This document shows, one piece after another, positions 1 to 7,430 of a DNA stretch of 27,566 nucleotides (its first letter is position 1; the number at the start of each line of letters is the position of its first letter). Source of the stretch: Ruminococcaceae bacterium UBA1236 (lineage in GTDB: Bacteria; Bacillota; Clostridia; Oscillospirales; Acutalibacteraceae). The position numbers and the translations under genes are program-made. The notes under the pieces were generated by a model. That model was not told where the DNA came from. It searched no databases and worked only from the letters and a program-made list of their open reading frames with translations. The DNA is taken from positions 34,461 through 62,026 of the forward strand of contig DBWO01000040.1 of NCBI GenBank assembly GCA_002309055.1, read 5' to 3'.

Positions 1-77
1 CGCCGCGAATCATTTATTTAATTGTTACACCGCAGAGCGGGTGTGAGCAATGCAATCGGCACGAAGTGACGGCATAC

Positions 78-106
78 AAAAACCGGGCGGCCATCGGCTG
101 CCCGGT
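78..106 (-). terminator. Rho-independent terminator of the hemolysin III-type gene
   Basis: Read on the minus strand, a GC-rich hairpin (CCGGGC pairing with GCCCGG, extended inward by GCC/GGC) is followed directly by a run of five T. It lies about 20 bases past the stop codon of the minus-strand gene ending at 125, so it most likely ends that transcript. Confidence 0.8.
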
Positions 107-124
107 AATTATATCATAAAATTT

Positions 125-814
125 TTATCTGCAGATGCAGAATTTGAATATGCCTATAAACTGAAGCACGCTGCCGGCAAGTATAAACAGGTGAAAAACT
201 CCGTGGCAGTATTCGTGGTCTTTCGGGTTCTTTGCGCTCAGGCCGAAGAATATCATACCCAGTGTGTAAACTGCGCCGCCCAGAACGAGCCAAACAACAA
301 ATTCGGGCCCGAAAGCGCGGTAAACTTCTTTTATCGAGAATATCATACTCCAGCCGATTACAAAGTAGCTTGCGTATGATATAACCGCGTATTTTTTGAA
401 GTCTATTGCCGTGAATGTTACGCCTATTGCCGTGCCTGCCGCAACCAGAGTTGCGATTCCGCCCGCGAGAGCGGTGTTATATTCCCTAAGACCTGTGCAC
501 AGCACCGGCGCGTAAGTGCCGGCTATCAGGGCAAATATGCTGCAGTGGTCAATAACCTGCATTATTCTCTTTGCCCTGCTGCGTTTAAGGCCGTGATAAA
601 CGCTTGACATTGTGTAGAGGAATATCATCGTCATTCCGTAGAATAATCCGCTGAAAAGCCCCCACCAGTTTCCGTACAAAGCGGCAAATGTTGTGCAAAG
701 CACAAGCACTATTATACCGAAACTGCCGCCGACTATGTGGCTCACGGTGTTGAATACTTCCTCGCTGTGAGTATAACGCGGAAGCTTGCGGTCGTCAATT
801 TTTGTTCTGCTCAT
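125..814 (-). CDS. Hemolysin III / PAQR-family integral membrane protein
   Basis: Multi-pass membrane protein of the hemolysin III (YqfA/HlyIII, PAQR) family, about 229 residues, the usual length. The family is a seven-helix membrane fold; its metal site and true role in bacteria are poorly known, and the name hemolysin is historical. Seen in the sequence: an N-terminal THSEEVFNTVSH stretch, an SVYHG motif, a DHCSIF...AGTYAP segment and a C-terminal HEYCHGVFH stretch, placing the conserved Ser, His and Asp residues where this family has them. I start at the ATG at 814 because AGGAG sits six bases before it; the in-frame ATG at 820 abuts that ribosome site. A terminator follows. The gene lies downstream of the thioesterase on the same strand with a 134-base gap, so co-transcription is possible but not shown. 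Confidence 0.88.
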   Translation of the reverse strand: MSRTKIDDRKLPRYTHSEEVFNTVSHIVGGSFGIIVLVLCTTFAALYGNWWGLFSGLFYGMTMIFLYTMSSVYHGLKRSRAKRIMQVIDHCSIFALIAGTYAPVLCTGLREYNTALAGGIATLVAAGTAIGVTFTAIDFKKYAVISYASYFVIGWSMIFSIKEVYRAFGPEFVVWLVLGGAVYTLGMIFFGLSAKNPKDHEYCHGVFHLFILAGSVLQFIGIFKFCICR

Positions 815-948
815 AGCCATCTCCTGTATTTTGTGTCAACAAATGAATTACAACTATATGTGCCATCCCAAGCTCATAATGTTGCATTATAAACGGATTT
901 TTTCCGTCTTTCTTGCATTTTTTTGATATGAGGTATATAATTTCAGTA

Positions 949-1353
949 TTAACGGGGGTAAATATGCGTGCCCGTAATGCTTACTTTCGCTACAAGTGTG
1001 CCGAGCTCATCCGTTATGATTATGTCATAAAAGCAGAGCGTTCTGCCGTCTTTTATGAGCTTGCTCTCTGCAATCAGAGTGCCGCCCTTCGGCACAGCGG
1101 TATGGTTAATGCACCCGACTGTTGAAACCGTGCCGTAGTCTTTGCCGAAGTTGGTGCTTACAGCGAAGGTGAAATCCGCCATTGTGTAGATGACGGCGCC
1201 CATTAAGCTGCCTCTTGCGTTCATATGACGGGCGTCAAGCTTAAGGGTAGTCTTTGCGTAATTCTCACCAACGGCCTCAATCTCTATGCCCGTTGTCGCG
1301 GTCGCATATTTGTCGTTTGAAAAGAATTCTCTTGCTTTTTCAAGATCGGTCAT
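949..1353 (-). CDS. PaaI-type hotdog-fold thioesterase
   Basis: A 134-residue single-domain hotdog protein resembling the PaaI/YdiI acyl-CoA thioesterases. Seen: the central stretch NARGSLMGAVIYTMADFTFAVSTN is the hotdog helix region, where the family usually has an N/H-G-G-x(n)-D arrangement. Here the usual HGG is replaced by ARGSLMG, and an Asp lies in MADF. The C-terminal strands carry VAKVSITGTHIY. Members hydrolyse acyl-CoA or aryl-CoA esters in the cytoplasm; the substrate cannot be told. The start has a GGAAGGA ribosome site. A good minus-strand promoter (1390-1418) lies just upstream, in the divergent gap shared with the HD-domain gene. Confidence 0.82.
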   Translation of the reverse strand: MTDLEKAREFFSNDKYATATTGIEIEAVGENYAKTTLKLDARHMNARGSLMGAVIYTMADFTFAVSTNFGKDYGTVSTVGCINHTAVPKGGTLIAESKLIKDGRTLCFYDIIITDELGTLVAKVSITGTHIYPR

Positions 1354-1389
1354 AAATTTGTCCTTCCTTTTTCATTTTCACAAAAAATT

Positions 1390-1418
1390 ATTATAACATA
1401 AACGCAGTATTTTGTAAA
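1390..1418 (-). promoter_or_regulatory. Sigma-A promoter for the hotdog thioesterase gene
   Basis: On the minus strand, TTTACA (1413-1418) and TATAAT (1390-1395) are separated by exactly 17 bases, close to the sigma-A consensus. It sits about 40 bases before the start codon at 1353. Confidence 0.7.
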
Positions 1419-1436
1419 GACATATGGGGAGAAAAT

Positions 1437-2096
1437 ATGGTAACTTACGAACAGATTAAAAAGAGCCGTAAAGTTAACACTTATATTGCTATGGCAGATG
1501 CCACGCTCGAGGCAATCGGCTTCACGGAGCATAACATCGCCCACGCCACGAGGGTTGCGACTGTCGCGGGCAATCTCCTGCGCCATCTTGACTTTGATGA
1601 GCGCACGGTTGAGCTCGCTCAGATTGCCGGGCATATGCACGATATCGGCAACATCGTAAACCGTGAGGATCACAGCCAGAGCGGTGCGATTCTCGCTTTC
1701 CGCCTGCTTGATGATTTCGGCATGAATCCCAAGGAAATTTCGCAGATTGTGTCCGCCATAGGCAATCACGACGAGATGAACGGTATGCCCGTCAATTCTG
1801 TTGCCGCCGCTCTCATACTTGCCGATAAGGCGGATGTGCGCCGCTCAAGGGTGAGAAACACAAAACCGCAGAATTTTGATATTCACGACAGGGTGAATTA
1901 TTCTGTTGAAAAATCAAAGCTCAGGGCTTATAAGGAAAAAAACTATATTGAACTGAAGCTCACGATTGATACTGAGATTTCATCGGTTATGGATTATTTC
2001 CAGATTTTTCTTACGCGAATGAACCTTTGTGTCAAAGCGGCGGAGACGCTCGGATGCCGGTTCGGTTTAAATATTAATGACATACAGATGATATAG
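1437..2096 (+). CDS. HD-domain metal-dependent phosphohydrolase
   Basis: A cytosolic 219-residue protein with an HD domain. Seen: His36 in HNIAHATRV, the HD doublet His68-Asp69 in GHMHDIGN, a downstream HSQSG and an IGNHDEM motif, matching the metal-binding pattern of HD hydrolases that act on nucleotides or phosphate esters. The second half (LADKADVRRSRVR) resembles small HD proteins annotated as HDIG/phosphohydrolase in Clostridia. The substrate is unknown and I do not assign one. GGGGAG lies six bases before the ATG. It is divergent from the thioesterase; a weak plus-strand promoter (TTTTCA-17-TATAAC, 1369-1397) overlaps the thioesterase promoter, so the two could be co-regulated. It ends convergently against the symporter gene. 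Confidence 0.85.
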   Translation: MVTYEQIKKSRKVNTYIAMADATLEAIGFTEHNIAHATRVATVAGNLLRHLDFDERTVELAQIAGHMHDIGNIVNREDHSQSGAILAFRLLDDFGMNPKEISQIVSAIGNHDEMNGMPVNSVAAALILADKADVRRSRVRNTKPQNFDIHDRVNYSVEKSKLRAYKEKNYIELKLTIDTEISSVMDYFQIFLTRMNLCVKAAETLGCRFGLNINDIQMI

Positions 2097-2130
2097 CGTG
2101 ATAACGGCTTTTAAACCGAAAAAGAATAAA

Positions 2131-2175
2131 TAATAAAAGCTCGCAGGGTTTTAGAGCCCCGCGAGCTGTTCTTTG
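2131..2175. terminator. Terminator between convergent HD and symporter genes
   Basis: AGCTCGC (2138-2144) pairs with GCGAGCT (2161-2167), and the stem extends inward through GGG/CCC. On the minus strand the hairpin is followed by a T-rich tail (TTTTATTATTTATT), which favours ending the symporter transcript. The plus-strand tail (GTTCTTTG) is weaker but may also stop the HD transcript. Confidence 0.75.
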
Positions 2176-2181
2176 TGTGGA

Positions 2182-3765
2182 TTACTCCGCAACTTCTTCG
2201 CTGTTGCCGATTGAATCGGTCACGGAAACCATAACCTTCTTGTCGTAGCATGAGAAGATGCTTTCCACCTTTTCCTTTGAAGGCGCCTTTGTGATAAGGC
2301 TGATTACAGGCACTATGATGAGGCCGGCAATCATGCACGCTGCGCCGCAGTTGATGGGGGACTGAAGAAGCGCGGGGAAGTGAGGCCTTACAAGCGTATT
2401 TGCAATCATAACAACGGTTGAAAAGAAGAAGTTGAACATACAGGCCGCCTTTGTGGCTTTCTTCCAGTAAAGGCCGTAGAGGAAGGGGGCAAGGAACGCG
2501 CCAGCGAGTGCGCCCCACGAAACGCCCATCATTTGAGCGATGAATGTTGCGCCGCCCTTGTACTGATAAATGGCGATAACGGAAGAAATCACGATGAATA
2601 CGGCGATGAATACTCTCATACACACAAGCTGTTTCTTCTCGCTCATATTTTTGCTGAAATTGGGCTTGATGAAATCCAGAGTAAGGGTTGATGATGAAGT
2701 GAGAACGAGCGATGAAAGTGTGGACATTGATGCCGAGAGCACCAGCACCACAACGAGCGCTATGAGAATTGAGGGCAGATTAGAGAGCATTGTGGGAATA
2801 ATCGCGTCATAGCTTGCGGGTGTTACGCCGTCCGCGCCCATTTCAATCTGATTGCCGTAAAGTCTGCCGAAACCGCCTAGGAAGTAGCAGCCGCCGGCAA
2901 CCACCACAGCAAACACGGTGGAGATAATCATACCTTTGTTTATGGCTTTTTCGCTCTTTATCGCGTAGAATTTCTGCACCATCTGAGGCAGACCCCAGGT
3001 GCCGAGAGAGGTAAGAATCACAACGCCGGCGAGGTTTATTATGTCCGGGCCGAAGAAAGATGTGAATACACCGGGCTGAGTTTTGCCCGCCGCGGTTGTA
3101 CCCTCAACAAATGAGAGCTTGAAAAGCGCTTCCGTGAGGCCGCCCTGAGATTTGAGCACGGCGACTATAACGGCCGCAATACCGACAAGCATTATGATGC
3201 CCTGTATAAAGTCGTTCATTGCGGTTGCCATATAACCGCCTACAATAACATAGACCGCGGTTAGGATTGCCATTGCAATAACGCATACCTCATAGGGAAT
3301 GTCAAACGCCATATTGAAAAGACGGCTCAGGCCGTTGTAGAGCGATGCAGTGTAGGGGATGAGGAATATGAATACTACTACCGAAGCGACCAGTTTGAGG
3401 GCTTTGGAATCAAATCTCTCCTCAAAGAACTGGGGCATTGTGGCGCTTGAAAGATGCTGTGTCATAATACGGGTTCTTCTGCCGAGCACTGCCCAGGCAA
3501 GAAGCGAGCCGAGGAACGCGTTCATAAGACCTGCCCAGGTGGCTGCAACGCCGTATTTCCAGCCGAACTGACCGGCGTATCCTACGAACACAACGGCGGA
3601 GAAATAGCTTGTGCCGAAAGCGAATGCCGTGAGCCAGGGGCCTACAGCTCTGCCGCCAAGGACAAAGCCGTTGACGTCGGTTGAGTGCCTGCGGCAGTAA
3701 ACGCCCACGGCAATCATAACGCCGAAAAAGACGATGAGCATAATGACTTTAATTGCAAGATCCAT
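2182..3765 (-). CDS. Sodium:solute symporter (SSS family), probable amino-acid transporter
   Basis: A 527-residue integral membrane protein of the sodium:solute symporter family (LeuT-like fold, typically 13 helices). Seen: a first helix ending GVYCRRHSTDVNGFVLGGRAVGPW, then AFAFGTSYFSA, the usual SSS N-terminal signature in which residues of helices 1 and 8 hold sodium; a GGYMATAMNDFIQG segment; and SASMSTLSSLV in the later helices. Length is normal for PutP/PanF-like members. Substrate cannot be read from the protein alone, but the gene sits behind a complete T-box leader, which in Firmicutes means control by one uncharged tRNA, so an amino acid is the likely cargo (Tyr favoured). AAGGAAAA precedes the ATG. 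It is monocistronic with its own promoter, leader and terminator. Confidence 0.9.
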   Translation of the reverse strand: MDLAIKVIMLIVFFGVMIAVGVYCRRHSTDVNGFVLGGRAVGPWLTAFAFGTSYFSAVVFVGYAGQFGWKYGVAATWAGLMNAFLGSLLAWAVLGRRTRIMTQHLSSATMPQFFEERFDSKALKLVASVVVFIFLIPYTASLYNGLSRLFNMAFDIPYEVCVIAMAILTAVYVIVGGYMATAMNDFIQGIIMLVGIAAVIVAVLKSQGGLTEALFKLSFVEGTTAAGKTQPGVFTSFFGPDIINLAGVVILTSLGTWGLPQMVQKFYAIKSEKAINKGMIISTVFAVVVAGGCYFLGGFGRLYGNQIEMGADGVTPASYDAIIPTMLSNLPSILIALVVVLVLSASMSTLSSLVLTSSSTLTLDFIKPNFSKNMSEKKQLVCMRVFIAVFIVISSVIAIYQYKGGATFIAQMMGVSWGALAGAFLAPFLYGLYWKKATKAACMFNFFFSTVVMIANTLVRPHFPALLQSPINCGAACMIAGLIIVPVISLITKAPSKEKVESIFSCYDKKVMVSVTDSIGNSEEVAE

Positions 3766-3805
3766 GTTTATTTTCCTTTCTTTGCGAAGATTCAGTGATT
3801 ACCCA

Positions 3806-3839
3806 AATAAAAAACCCTCCGTGCTATAAGCACAGAGGG
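3806..3839 (-). terminator. Intrinsic terminator of the T-box leader
   Basis: On the minus strand CCCTCTGTGC pairs with GCACGGAGGG around a TTATA loop and is followed by TTTTTTATTT. It is the off-state hairpin of the T-box; the upstream GGTGGTACCGCGG would form the competing antiterminator. Confidence 0.9.
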
Positions 3840-4068
3840 CGAATAAATCCGCGGTACCACCTCAATTACCGGCAAAAACCGGTCTCTCAGGCCAATCAGC
3901 CTTGACGCTTTAACGGGCGAACCCGGCACAGCCTACTCGGCAAACGCCTTTCGGTGAGCTGCTCGGAAGGGTAATTCGAGCTCCGCGCCTCACTGCCTTG
4001 CACCGCCCGGCAGCTCTCTGTAAAGACTTATCGGCTCTCTACTGTTTCTTCGTCTTCGCATCTGTATT
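3806..4068 (-). promoter_or_regulatory. T-box leader (tRNA-sensing riboswitch) of the symporter gene
   Basis: Minus-strand leader RNA of about 260 bases. Seen in order: an AGTA and AGAGAGCTG Stem I start, a GGCGGTGCAA distal-loop element, a specifier region GAATTACCC followed by GAGCAGCTC, the GAGTAGG...CCGTTA stem III, the conserved T-box GGTGGTACCGCGG (3849-3862), and a terminator hairpin with CCCTC/GAGGG and a T-run (3806-3839). T-boxes bind uncharged tRNA and switch from terminator to antiterminator. The specifier is either UAC (Tyr, 3971-3973) or UUA (Leu, 3972-3974). UAC is preferred because specifiers usually end in C and its distance to GAGC fits other T-boxes. That choice is inference; the T-box itself is clear. 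Confidence 0.95.
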
Positions 4069-4074
4069 GTTCAC

Positions 4075-4103
4075 ATTCTACCACCCGGAAAACGCTTTGT
4101 CAA
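4075..4103 (-). promoter_or_regulatory. Sigma-A promoter of the T-box/symporter transcript
   Basis: On the minus strand a perfect TTGACA (4098-4103) and TAGAAT (4075-4080) are spaced by 17 bases. Transcription would begin near 4068 and read straight into the T-box Stem I. Confidence 0.85.
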
Positions 4104-4187
4104 CAGAATTTTTGCAAAACACCGCTCTTCGACCGGGTCTCTTTATAAAGGAAAAAATTCGGTTTTTGTGCTTTTTACGCCTTTCGT

Positions 4188-4216
4188 TTGACTTGTATGC
4201 CGAAAAGTTATATAAT
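4188..4216 (+). promoter_or_regulatory. Sigma-A promoter of the secreted PHP gene
   Basis: TTGACT (4188-4193) and TATAAT (4211-4216) are spaced by 17 bases. The expected start is near 4223, followed by AAGGAG at 4236-4241 and the ATG at 4251. It diverges from the symporter promoter. The 84 bases between the two promoters show no other clear element. Confidence 0.82.
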
Positions 4217-4250
4217 ATAAATATATGAAAACAGTAAGGAGAAATCCGGA

Positions 4251-5777
4251 ATGAAAAAAGCATTGTCAGTTTTTCTCGGCATTATAATGATTCTGTCGCT
4301 CTGCGTCACGGGTTTTGCCGCAGGCGATAACGGCAGCTATGAAATAACCAATCCCTATGAAAATGTGGACTGGGAAACGGTAAATACCTATAAAACCGCC
4401 CTTCACACTCATACCAACGCTTCCGACGGCTCCCCCACACTCAGAGAAAGCCTTGAGAGGCACGCGGAGACGGGCTTTGATATCGTGGCGATTACCGACC
4501 ACGGCACGGTCAATTATTCGTGGGAGAGAGAGAATATCAGCACCCTCATTCACGGCGCCCTCTCGCTTGTAGGAAGGAGCAAAGGCGCGCTCGATTATCT
4601 CGGCAAAGAGGGCGAGTTCTCAAAGGGCGTAAAATATACTATTGAAACGAGAAACGGCGACGATTATCTCGTGCTTGAAAACGGGCGGGAGATAATGCGT
4701 GTGCCCTACGGCATTGAGAATAACGCTGTTTCGGTAAACGCTCACGTCAACAGCTGGTTTGCCGATTATCACGATAACACAATCACCACTTATGCCGACG
4801 CGGTAAAAGGCGTTGACAGGGCGGGGGGAGTGTGCGTTATCAATCACCCCGGCGAATACTCAAAGGCAAGGTATGAAATAAGGTCCGCAAACGCTTACAA
4901 TACAGATGAATTTCAGTACAGATATCACGTTAATAAGTGGGCTTCACTGCTTGAGAAGTATGACAGCTGTATCGGTATCGACATAAACTCAAAGGGCGAC
5001 TCGCGCACAAGATTTGACCGCATTCTCTGGGATGTCCTGCTTGAGAGATTTGCCGATAACGGAGAAAATGTGTTTGCTATATGCTCGAGTGACGCGCATC
5101 AGCTTGATAAAATCGACACCGGCTTTGTTTATGCTCTTATGAGCGAAAAAACTTCGGCCTGTCTCAGACAATCGCTTGAGAGCGGCGCGTTTTTCGGCGC
5201 TTCTCACTGCCTGGGCAATCCCGATGAGCTTGTGCAGATTTACACCGCCCTTGAGGAGCTTTACGGAGAGAGTGATTTAAGCCGTGAAATAAAAGAGGCG
5301 GCGGATGCCATGGACGCAAAGGCCGCCGCAATTGAAAACGGCGAGGCGGACGCGGATGACGACATCGGCATCACATACGATGTGCTTGATGATGAGGGCT
5401 ATTTTGCCGGCGGGAGCGAGCCGATGATTAAATCAATCGCGGTTGATGAGGATGAGGACACCGTTTCAATAGAAACAGAAAACGCTCTTCTTGTGCGCTG
5501 GATTTCAAACGGAAAGCTTATCACCACAACCCGCGCGGACGAAGCGGTAATTGACCTCAATGATTACGCGAACGAGCTCGGAAATTATGTCAGAGCTGAA
5601 GTTTTCGGCGAGGGCGGCATTGTATACACTCAGGCGTTCCTGCTTGACAGCGCCGCGAACGCAGGCAGCAGCAGTGTTGTTGACAGCGGATTTGTTGACC
5701 TGGGCGTCTTTGACTTCCTTATAGGCGTTTTCGGCAACTGGTCCGATATTATAGGCAGAGCCTTAGGCATTAAATAA
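4251..5777 (+). CDS. Secreted PHP-domain metallo-phosphoesterase
   Basis: A 508-residue exported protein. Residues 1-24 form a Sec signal peptide (basic start, hydrophobic core, GFAA cleavage site). A PHP domain follows: LHTHTNASDG gives His52, His54 and Asp59, ITDHG gives Asp83 and His84, INHPGE gives His199, and SSDAH gives Asp281 and His283. These are the usual metal-binding positions of PHP phosphoesterases, so the site looks intact. About residues 340-390 are acidic and Ala-rich. The last 100 residues are beta-rich and end in a hydrophobic, amphipathic tail (VFDFLIGVFGNWSDIIGRALGIK). PHP enzymes cleave phosphate esters, but the substrate of extracytoplasmic clostridial members is not established as far as I know. 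AAGGAG precedes the ATG. The next gene begins 37 bases later on the same strand, likely one operon. Confidence 0.86.
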   Translation: MKKALSVFLGIIMILSLCVTGFAAGDNGSYEITNPYENVDWETVNTYKTALHTHTNASDGSPTLRESLERHAETGFDIVAITDHGTVNYSWERENISTLIHGALSLVGRSKGALDYLGKEGEFSKGVKYTIETRNGDDYLVLENGREIMRVPYGIENNAVSVNAHVNSWFADYHDNTITTYADAVKGVDRAGGVCVINHPGEYSKARYEIRSANAYNTDEFQYRYHVNKWASLLEKYDSCIGIDINSKGDSRTRFDRILWDVLLERFADNGENVFAICSSDAHQLDKIDTGFVYALMSEKTSACLRQSLESGAFFGASHCLGNPDELVQIYTALEELYGESDLSREIKEAADAMDAKAAAIENGEADADDDIGITYDVLDDEGYFAGGSEPMIKSIAVDEDEDTVSIETENALLVRWISNGKLITTTRADEAVIDLNDYANELGNYVRAEVFGEGGIVYTQAFLLDSAANAGSSSVVDSGFVDLGVFDFLIGVFGNWSDIIGRALGIK

Positions 5778-5814
5778 ACAATAAACCTTTGTGAAAAAGA
5801 AAAGGAGCGATATT

Positions 5815-6474
5815 ATGAAAAGAAAAATCAGCCTTATTATGGCAGTTACTCTGATTCTCGCGAGCGTGTTTTCCGCAACAGGCTTCGCGGCGACATCCCC
5901 TAAAACAGAAGCCCTTCTTGACAAAGTCAGCAACTCAAAAGAGATTGCCGTCACTATGACCACGGGCAGTGCGCTGCTCGGCACCACAACCGACACTTAT
6001 TATATTAACGGCGATGCCGCGGCTTATGACCACAGCATGGGTTTTGTAAATCTCAGAGTCGTTCTCAGAGACGGCAAGGCATATGCATATTTCCCCATCC
6101 TTCCGTTTTTCTATGCTCAGATTGACACGGGCCTTATTAAAATTGATGTTTCCAAAATCATAAAGAGCTCCGTCGGCCTTACAAAGGGTATCACTCACTA
6201 TGAAAAGAGCTACGACGAAACTCTCGACGGCAAAACATACAATGTGGAGCAGTATAACGACGGAGCGACCGTAACCCTTAAGTTCTACTATGACGGTAAC
6301 GAGCTCAAGCTTCTCTCCGTCTATGACGCTTCCACAAAGTCAACGCAGAACACCTATTTTGAGAAGATTGCCTTTGATGTGGATGACAGCGTTACCGCGG
6401 CACCCAAGGGCTTTGATATCACCCCGTTTATTCAGACACTCATCATCGGTATGATAGGCTCCGCTCTTGTATAA
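5815..6474 (+). CDS. Secreted LolA/LppX-like protein of unknown function
   Basis: A 219-residue exported protein. I start at the ATG at 5815, which has AAGGAG eight bases before it; an upstream in-frame GTG at 5791 has no ribosome site. Residues 1-25 form a signal peptide ending GFAA. There is no lipobox cysteine, so it should be released or held non-covalently. The mature part is a run of beta-type segments (DTYYINGD, VVLRDGKAYAYFP, DGKTYNVEQY, LKFYYDGNELKLLSVYD) resembling LolA/LppX-like half-barrels that bind lipids or hydrophobic ligands. That resemblance is my inference; no family is firmly recognised. It ends in a hydrophobic segment (FIQTLIIGMIGSALV) that could sit in a membrane. It follows the PHP gene closely and precedes yqeG. 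Confidence 0.75.
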   Translation: MKRKISLIMAVTLILASVFSATGFAATSPKTEALLDKVSNSKEIAVTMTTGSALLGTTTDTYYINGDAAAYDHSMGFVNLRVVLRDGKAYAYFPILPFFYAQIDTGLIKIDVSKIIKSSVGLTKGITHYEKSYDETLDGKTYNVEQYNDGATVTLKFYYDGNELKLLSVYDASTKSTQNTYFEKIAFDVDDSVTAAPKGFDITPFIQTLIIGMIGSALV

Positions 6475-6502
6475 TTCCAAAATGAAAAAAGAAGATTTGC
6501 TC

Positions 6503-7027
6503 ATGCCGAGGTACCGCTTCAGAAGCATCCTTGATGTAACGGCGCAGGACCTTTGCAATATGGGCGCGAAAGCGGTCGGGCTTGATATTGACAATACCAT
6601 CGCGCCCGACGGCACGCTGAAATTTATACCCGGCATCAAAGAGTGGATCCGGGGCATAACCGAAGCGGGCTACCCGCTTATGCTCATTTCAAACGGCTCA
6701 ATATTCCGCGTAAAAACCGTTTCAAACTATCTCGGCGGCGTCCCCTTTGTGCATTTGTCGGGCAAACCGAGCCCGCGCGGGCTCATTAAGGCGGCAAAGC
6801 GTATGGGCGTTGATATAACGGAGCTCGCTATGCTCGGAGACCAGCTTTTTTCGGATATCAAGGCCGCCAACAGATGCGGCGCGATACCTGTGAGGATTGA
6901 CCCGATACCCGCAAAAAGTCTTTATCCCCACTATTATAAATGGAAGGAAAAGCGGGAGAGAAAGTTTATTGAGGCGTTTGAGGCCTCAAACGGTTACGGC
7001 ACGCAGCGGGATTTGTCTGATAAATAA
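6503..7027 (+). CDS. yqeG: YqeG-family HAD-IIIA phosphatase
   Basis: A cytosolic HAD-superfamily phosphatase of the YqeG/GEP4 type, about 174 residues. Seen: motif I GLDIDNTIAPDG with its two Asp, motif II LISNGS, a Lys in SGKPSPRGL, and motif III MLGDQLFSD. Relatives include phosphatidylglycerophosphate phosphatases, so a role in phosphatidylglycerol synthesis is possible, not shown. I favour the ATG at 6503, which has AGAAG eight bases upstream; ATG 6482 and a TTG at 6467 that would overlap the upstream stop have no clear ribosome site. It follows the two secreted-protein genes without a visible terminator. In Bacillus yqeG is usually next to yqeH and aroE, which are absent here. Confidence 0.86.
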   Translation: MPRYRFRSILDVTAQDLCNMGAKAVGLDIDNTIAPDGTLKFIPGIKEWIRGITEAGYPLMLISNGSIFRVKTVSNYLGGVPFVHLSGKPSPRGLIKAAKRMGVDITELAMLGDQLFSDIKAANRCGAIPVRIDPIPAKSLYPHYYKWKEKRERKFIEAFEASNGYGTQRDLSDK

Positions 7028-7050
7028 ATTGTTCTGAAGCAAAAAAATGC

Positions 7051-7079
7051 TTGCATTTATAATACTTATGTGTTAAAAT
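7051..7079 (+). promoter_or_regulatory. Sigma-A promoter of secG
   Basis: TTGCAT (7051-7056) and TAAAAT (7074-7079) are spaced by 17 bases. An 8-base inverted repeat, CTGAAGCA (7034-7041) and TGCTTCAG (7079-7086), brackets the promoter and touches the last base of the -10 box, so it may be an operator. Confidence 0.68.
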
Positions 7080-7115
7080 GCTTCAGTAACATCTAAACTA
7101 ACGGAGGAAATAACC

Positions 7116-7367
7116 ATGCCTTGGTATGAAATACTTTTGGGTTCAGTCCTGTTTGTGACTTCAGTTATCCTTGTAATAATCGTTCTTATGCAGGAAGGCC
7201 GTTCAGACGGTCTCGGCGCCATCGCAGGCGGCGCGGAAACTTTCCTTGGCAAAAACAAGGGCAGAACCATGGAAGACAAGCTTGTTAAGATCACCAAGAT
7301 AGTTGCTTCGGTATTCTTTGTTCTTTCACTTGTAGCAACTCTCATAGTTCTTTTCATCGCGAAATAA
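7116..7367 (+). CDS. secG: Preprotein translocase subunit SecG
   Basis: An 83-residue membrane protein with two hydrophobic helices (about residues 3-22 and 57-80) joined by a polar loop containing MQEGRSDGLGAIAGGAETFLG. The LMQ-x-G-x(4)-LGAI-x-GG loop is the hallmark of SecG. It joins SecY and SecE in the inner-membrane translocon and helps SecA-driven export. Length is typical. GGAGG precedes the ATG. It has its own promoter and a strong terminator 20 bases after the stop. In many Firmicutes secG is followed by rnr and smpB; here it is followed by an HD-domain gene. Confidence 0.95.
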   Translation: MPWYEILLGSVLFVTSVILVIIVLMQEGRSDGLGAIAGGAETFLGKNKGRTMEDKLVKITKIVASVFFVLSLVATLIVLFIAK

Positions 7368-7386
7368 AAAAATTGCTTTCATGAAA

Positions 7387-7415
7387 CCCGTCGATTTGCG
7401 TCGGCGGGTTTTTTT
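7387..7415 (+). terminator. Rho-independent terminator after secG
   Basis: CCCGTCG (7387-7393) pairs with CGGCGGG (7402-7408) with one G-T pair, followed by seven T. The HD-domain gene starts 16 bases later, so it depends on readthrough or a promoter I cannot see. Confidence 0.88.
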
Positions 7416-7430
7416 GCAGAGGTTTTTAAT

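Noticed and set aside
949..1125. Small plus-strand gene from ATG 963
   Set aside because: It is the antisense of the thioesterase C-terminus; the peptide shows no family resemblance.
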